DNA from: an uncultured bacterium
GTDB taxonomy: Bacteria > Actinomycetota > Coriobacteriia > Coriobacteriales > Coriobacteriaceae
Assembly: GCA_905215275.1 (NCBI GenBank)
Contig: CAJMPE010000088.1
Span: forward strand, 1-7,995
Direction: 5' to 3'
DNA length: 7,995 nt
Made by a program: the position numbers and the translations under genes. The notes below the pieces were generated by a model. It was not told where the DNA came from. It searched no databases and saw only the letters and a list, made by a program, of their open reading frames with translations. Of the stretch, positions 6,130-7,995 are shown piece after piece (the first letter of the stretch is position 1; each line of letters begins with the position of its first letter).

Positions 6130-6158
6130 CCGGCGCTAAATCGAAACAAAGCCGGCGC
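6130..6158 (+). repeat. Direct repeat ccggcgc, 22 bases apart
   Basis: ccggcgc is at 6130-6136 and 6152-6158, two helical turns apart, flanking the second ctaaatcga half-site upstream of fbp. In GC-rich DNA a 7-mer repeat may be chance. Confidence 0.35.
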
Positions 6159-6160
6159 AT

Positions 6161-6191
6161 ACTGATAAACGTTTGACGCTGTTTTATCAGT
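6161..6191. promoter_or_regulatory. 9-bp inverted repeat just upstream of the fbp RBS
   Basis: actgataaa (6161-6169) and tttatcagt (6183-6191) are perfect complements separated by 13 bases that contain ttgacg (6173-6178), a -35-like hexamer. The right arm ends 15 bases before the RBS GGAAGGTG. It could be an operator over the fbp promoter or an mRNA hairpin near the ribosome site. No well-placed -10 for ttgacg is visible. Confidence 0.5.
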
Positions 6192-6218
6192 TTTACCAAC
6201 CATATCGGAAGGTGTTTC

Positions 6219-7995
6219 ATGGTCGCATTCGATCGCAACCCGCAAGACTTTAAGTATCTGCGTCTGCTGTCGAGACAATTTCCCACCGAGCAATCCGCGT
6301 TTACCGAGATCATCAATCTCTCGGCCATTCTCAACCTGCCCAAAGGCACCGAGCATTTTATGAGCGACGTGCACGGCGAGTACGAAGCCTTTATGCACAT
6401 CCTCAACAACTGCTCGGGCGTCGTGCGCGAACATGTCGACGAGATCTTTGGCGACACACTCACCTTTGACGAAAAGGGCGAGCTGTGCACGCTCATCTAC
6501 TACCCGCGCGAGAAGATCGAGCTGGTCCGCAGCCAGCACGAGGACTCCCCCACCTGGTACAAGACAATGCTCGACCGGCTCATTGTGGTTGCCCGCTCGC
6601 TTTCGAGCCGCTATACGCGCTCCAAGGTGCGTAAGGCCATCCCGCGCGATTACGCCTACATCATCGACGAGCTGCTGCACACGCATCCGGACGAGAACAA
6701 CTATCGCGTGCGTTATCACGAGCGCATCGTGGAGTCCATCCTAGAGACCGCCAGCGCCGACGACTTTATCGAGTCGCTCGCCTCGCTCATCAAGCGCCTC
6801 GCCGTCGACCACCTGCACCTGGTGGGCGATATCTTCGACCGTGGCGGCGGCGCTGCCAAGATTATGGACCGCCTGCTCACCTATCATTCGCTCGACATTC
6901 AGTGGGGCAACCACGACCTACTGTGGATGGGCGCTGCGGCCGGTGAGCCCGCCTGCATCGCCACGGTGCTGCGCAACAACCTGCGCTACGACAATTACGA
7001 GATCCTCGAGAACGACTACGGCATCTCGCTGCGCGAGCTCGTCGCCTTTGCCGATGCCACCTACACCGCCGGTGAGACCATCACCCCGCTGATCAAGGCC
7101 ATCAACGTGCTGCTCTTTAAACTCGAGGGCCAGATTATCCAGCGCCACCCCGAGTTCGACATGACCGACCGCCTGCTGCTCGACAAGATCGACCACGACG
7201 CCGGCACGGTCACGCTTGCCGACGGCAGTGTATGGCCGCTCACGACCAACGACTTCCCCACCGTCGATCCGGCGGACCCCTACACGCTCACGCCCCAGGA
7301 GCAACACATCATCGACAAGCTTGTGTCCGAGTTTGTCACCGCCGATCATCTGCATCGCCATATCGATTTCCTCTACACCCACGGCTCGATGTACAAGGTC
7401 ACCAACGGCAACCTGCTGTTCCATGGCTGCGTGCCGCTCAACGAAGACGGCACCTTTAGCAGCATGAACTGCCTGGGTACCTGGCACGCCGGCCGCGATT
7501 ATCTCGATTTTTGCGACCGCATCGCCCGCCGCGCCTGGCGCGTGGGCGACCGCGACACCCTCGACTGGATGTGGTACCTGTGGATCGGCTTTAACTCACC
7601 CGCCAGCGGACGCCTGGTGCGTACCTTTGAGCGCGCCTATATCGCCGATAAGAGCACCTGGGCCGAGCCGATGGACCCGTACTTTACGCTTACCAAGTCG
7701 CCCTCGGTCTGCGACGACATCATGCGCGAGTTCGGCGTTGCCCCCATGGCCTGCTCGCCGACCGGCCACATCATCAACGGCCACACACCCGTTAAAACTA
7801 CCAAGGGCGAGCAACCCATCCGCGCCGAGGGCAAGCTGCTGGTCATCGATGGCGGCTTCTGCCGCGCCTACCATCCCAAAACCGGCATCGCAGGCTATAC
7901 GCTCATCTCCAGCTCGCGCGGCATGCGCCTAAAGGCGCACGAAGCGTTTAAGAGCGTTGACGAGGCTTTGACCAGCAACGCCGACATCCAAAGCG
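6219..7995 (+). CDS. fbp: Class III (Firmicutes-type) fructose-1,6-bisphosphatase, 3' partial
   Basis: This enzyme hydrolyses fructose 1,6-bisphosphate to fructose 6-phosphate and phosphate, the committed step of gluconeogenesis, in the cytoplasm. The 592 visible codons run off the window; Bacillus subtilis Fbp has about 670 residues, so roughly 50-80 are missing. The N-terminal block EIINL...LPKGTEHFMSD is characteristic of the class. Metallophosphatase metal ligands are all present: D50 and H52 in SDVHGE, D204 and D207 in GDIFDRG (203-209), N231/H232 in GNHD, H402 in HGCVP and H522 in NGHTP. These fit a two-metal (Mn2+) phosphoesterase core. ATG 6219 is chosen because of the RBS GGAAGGTG 5 bases upstream and an in-frame TGA at 6174. 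Class III enzymes in Firmicutes are activated by phosphoenolpyruvate and inhibited by AMP; the spacer repeats suggest transcriptional control too. Confidence 0.95.
   Translation, partial: MVAFDRNPQDFKYLRLLSRQFPTEQSAFTEIINLSAILNLPKGTEHFMSDVHGEYEAFMHILNNCSGVVREHVDEIFGDTLTFDEKGELCTLIYYPREKIELVRSQHEDSPTWYKTMLDRLIVVARSLSSRYTRSKVRKAIPRDYAYIIDELLHTHPDENNYRVRYHERIVESILETASADDFIESLASLIKRLAVDHLHLVGDIFDRGGGAAKIMDRLLTYHSLDIQWGNHDLLWMGAAAGEPACIATVLRNNLRYDNYEILENDYGISLRELVAFADATYTAGETITPLIKAINVLLFKLEGQIIQRHPEFDMTDRLLLDKIDHDAGTVTLADGSVWPLTTNDFPTVDPADPYTLTPQEQHIIDKLVSEFVTADHLHRHIDFLYTHGSMYKVTNGNLLFHGCVPLNEDGTFSSMNCLGTWHAGRDYLDFCDRIARRAWRVGDRDTLDWMWYLWIGFNSPASGRLVRTFERAYIADKSTWAEPMDPYFTLTKSPSVCDDIMREFGVAPMACSPTGHIINGHTPVKTTKGEQPIRAEGKLLVIDGGFCRAYHPKTGIAGYTLISSSRGMRLKAHEAFKSVDEALTSNADIQS

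Larger units (their letters stand above)
5899..6218. other. Divergent degV/fbp control region, 320 bases without a gene
   Basis: This AT-richer spacer separates the start codons of degV (minus) and fbp (plus). It holds both RBSs, a possible degV -10, an imperfect palindrome around TTCGAA (ccaat 5973-5977, attgg 5985-5989), a catgggc direct repeat one helical turn apart (6027-6033, 6037-6043), a 14-bp palindrome, a ccggcgc direct repeat and a 9-bp inverted repeat. No convincing small ORF with an RBS was found on either strand. Confidence 0.7.

Noticed and set aside
6123..6719. 198-codon minus-strand frame across the fbp start
   Set aside because: It is antisense to fbp and its leader, with no family resemblance; the fbp frame is certain.
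6918..7487. 189-codon minus-strand frame
   Set aside because: It is antisense to the conserved core of fbp, including the HGCVP motif; a shadow.
1..7995. CRISPR array, tRNA, IS element, phage or defence system
   Set aside because: No spaced repeats, cloverleaf, transposase, integrase or defence-type motif was found on either strand.

Overview
The window looks like chromosomal DNA of a high-GC anaerobic actinobacterium of the Coriobacteriia, most like Collinsella. This is inferred from the GC-rich coding style, a SpaA/VaFE-type adhesin of the kind common in gut Coriobacteriia, and a class III (Firmicutes-type) fructose-1,6-bisphosphatase beside a DegV protein. No marker seen here fixes the species.

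Layout. Bases 1-2286 are one open frame that enters from the left edge and is a chimera. About 565 codons encode SpaA-like and VaFE domains of a surface adhesin. The second VaFE repeat then stops half-way, and the last ~195 codons are the C-terminal anticodon-binding part of methionyl-tRNA synthetase. The sortase tail of the adhesin and the catalytic part of the synthetase are both absent. Phe codon use changes in the same frame (0 of 13 TTT to the left, 6 of 13 to the right). A genomic recombination/deletion or an assembly chimera would both explain this.

Next come an RsmB/RsmF-type rRNA m5C methyltransferase (2346-3449, same strand), a convergent 56-residue single-pass membrane protein with a strong RBS (3474-3644, minus), and a conserved TIM-barrel-like protein of unknown function (3836-4927, plus) followed by a clear rho-independent terminator. 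A DegV-family fatty-acid-binding protein (5008-5898, minus) converges on that terminator. The class III fructose-1,6-bisphosphatase (6219 to the right edge, plus) runs off the window about 50-80 residues before its expected end.

How they fit together. The metG 3' part and the rRNA methyltransferase form a translation-related pair, probably co-transcribed. The other genes look like single transcription units: an unknown, a DegV lipid-binding protein and the gluconeogenic phosphatase. The 320-base divergent degV/fbp spacer holds a 14-bp palindrome, a 9-bp inverted repeat just before the fbp RBS and short direct repeats, so it is a candidate control region. I see no tRNA, rRNA, CRISPR array, IS element or defence system. 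The strongest anomaly is the adhesin-MetRS join near base 1700.
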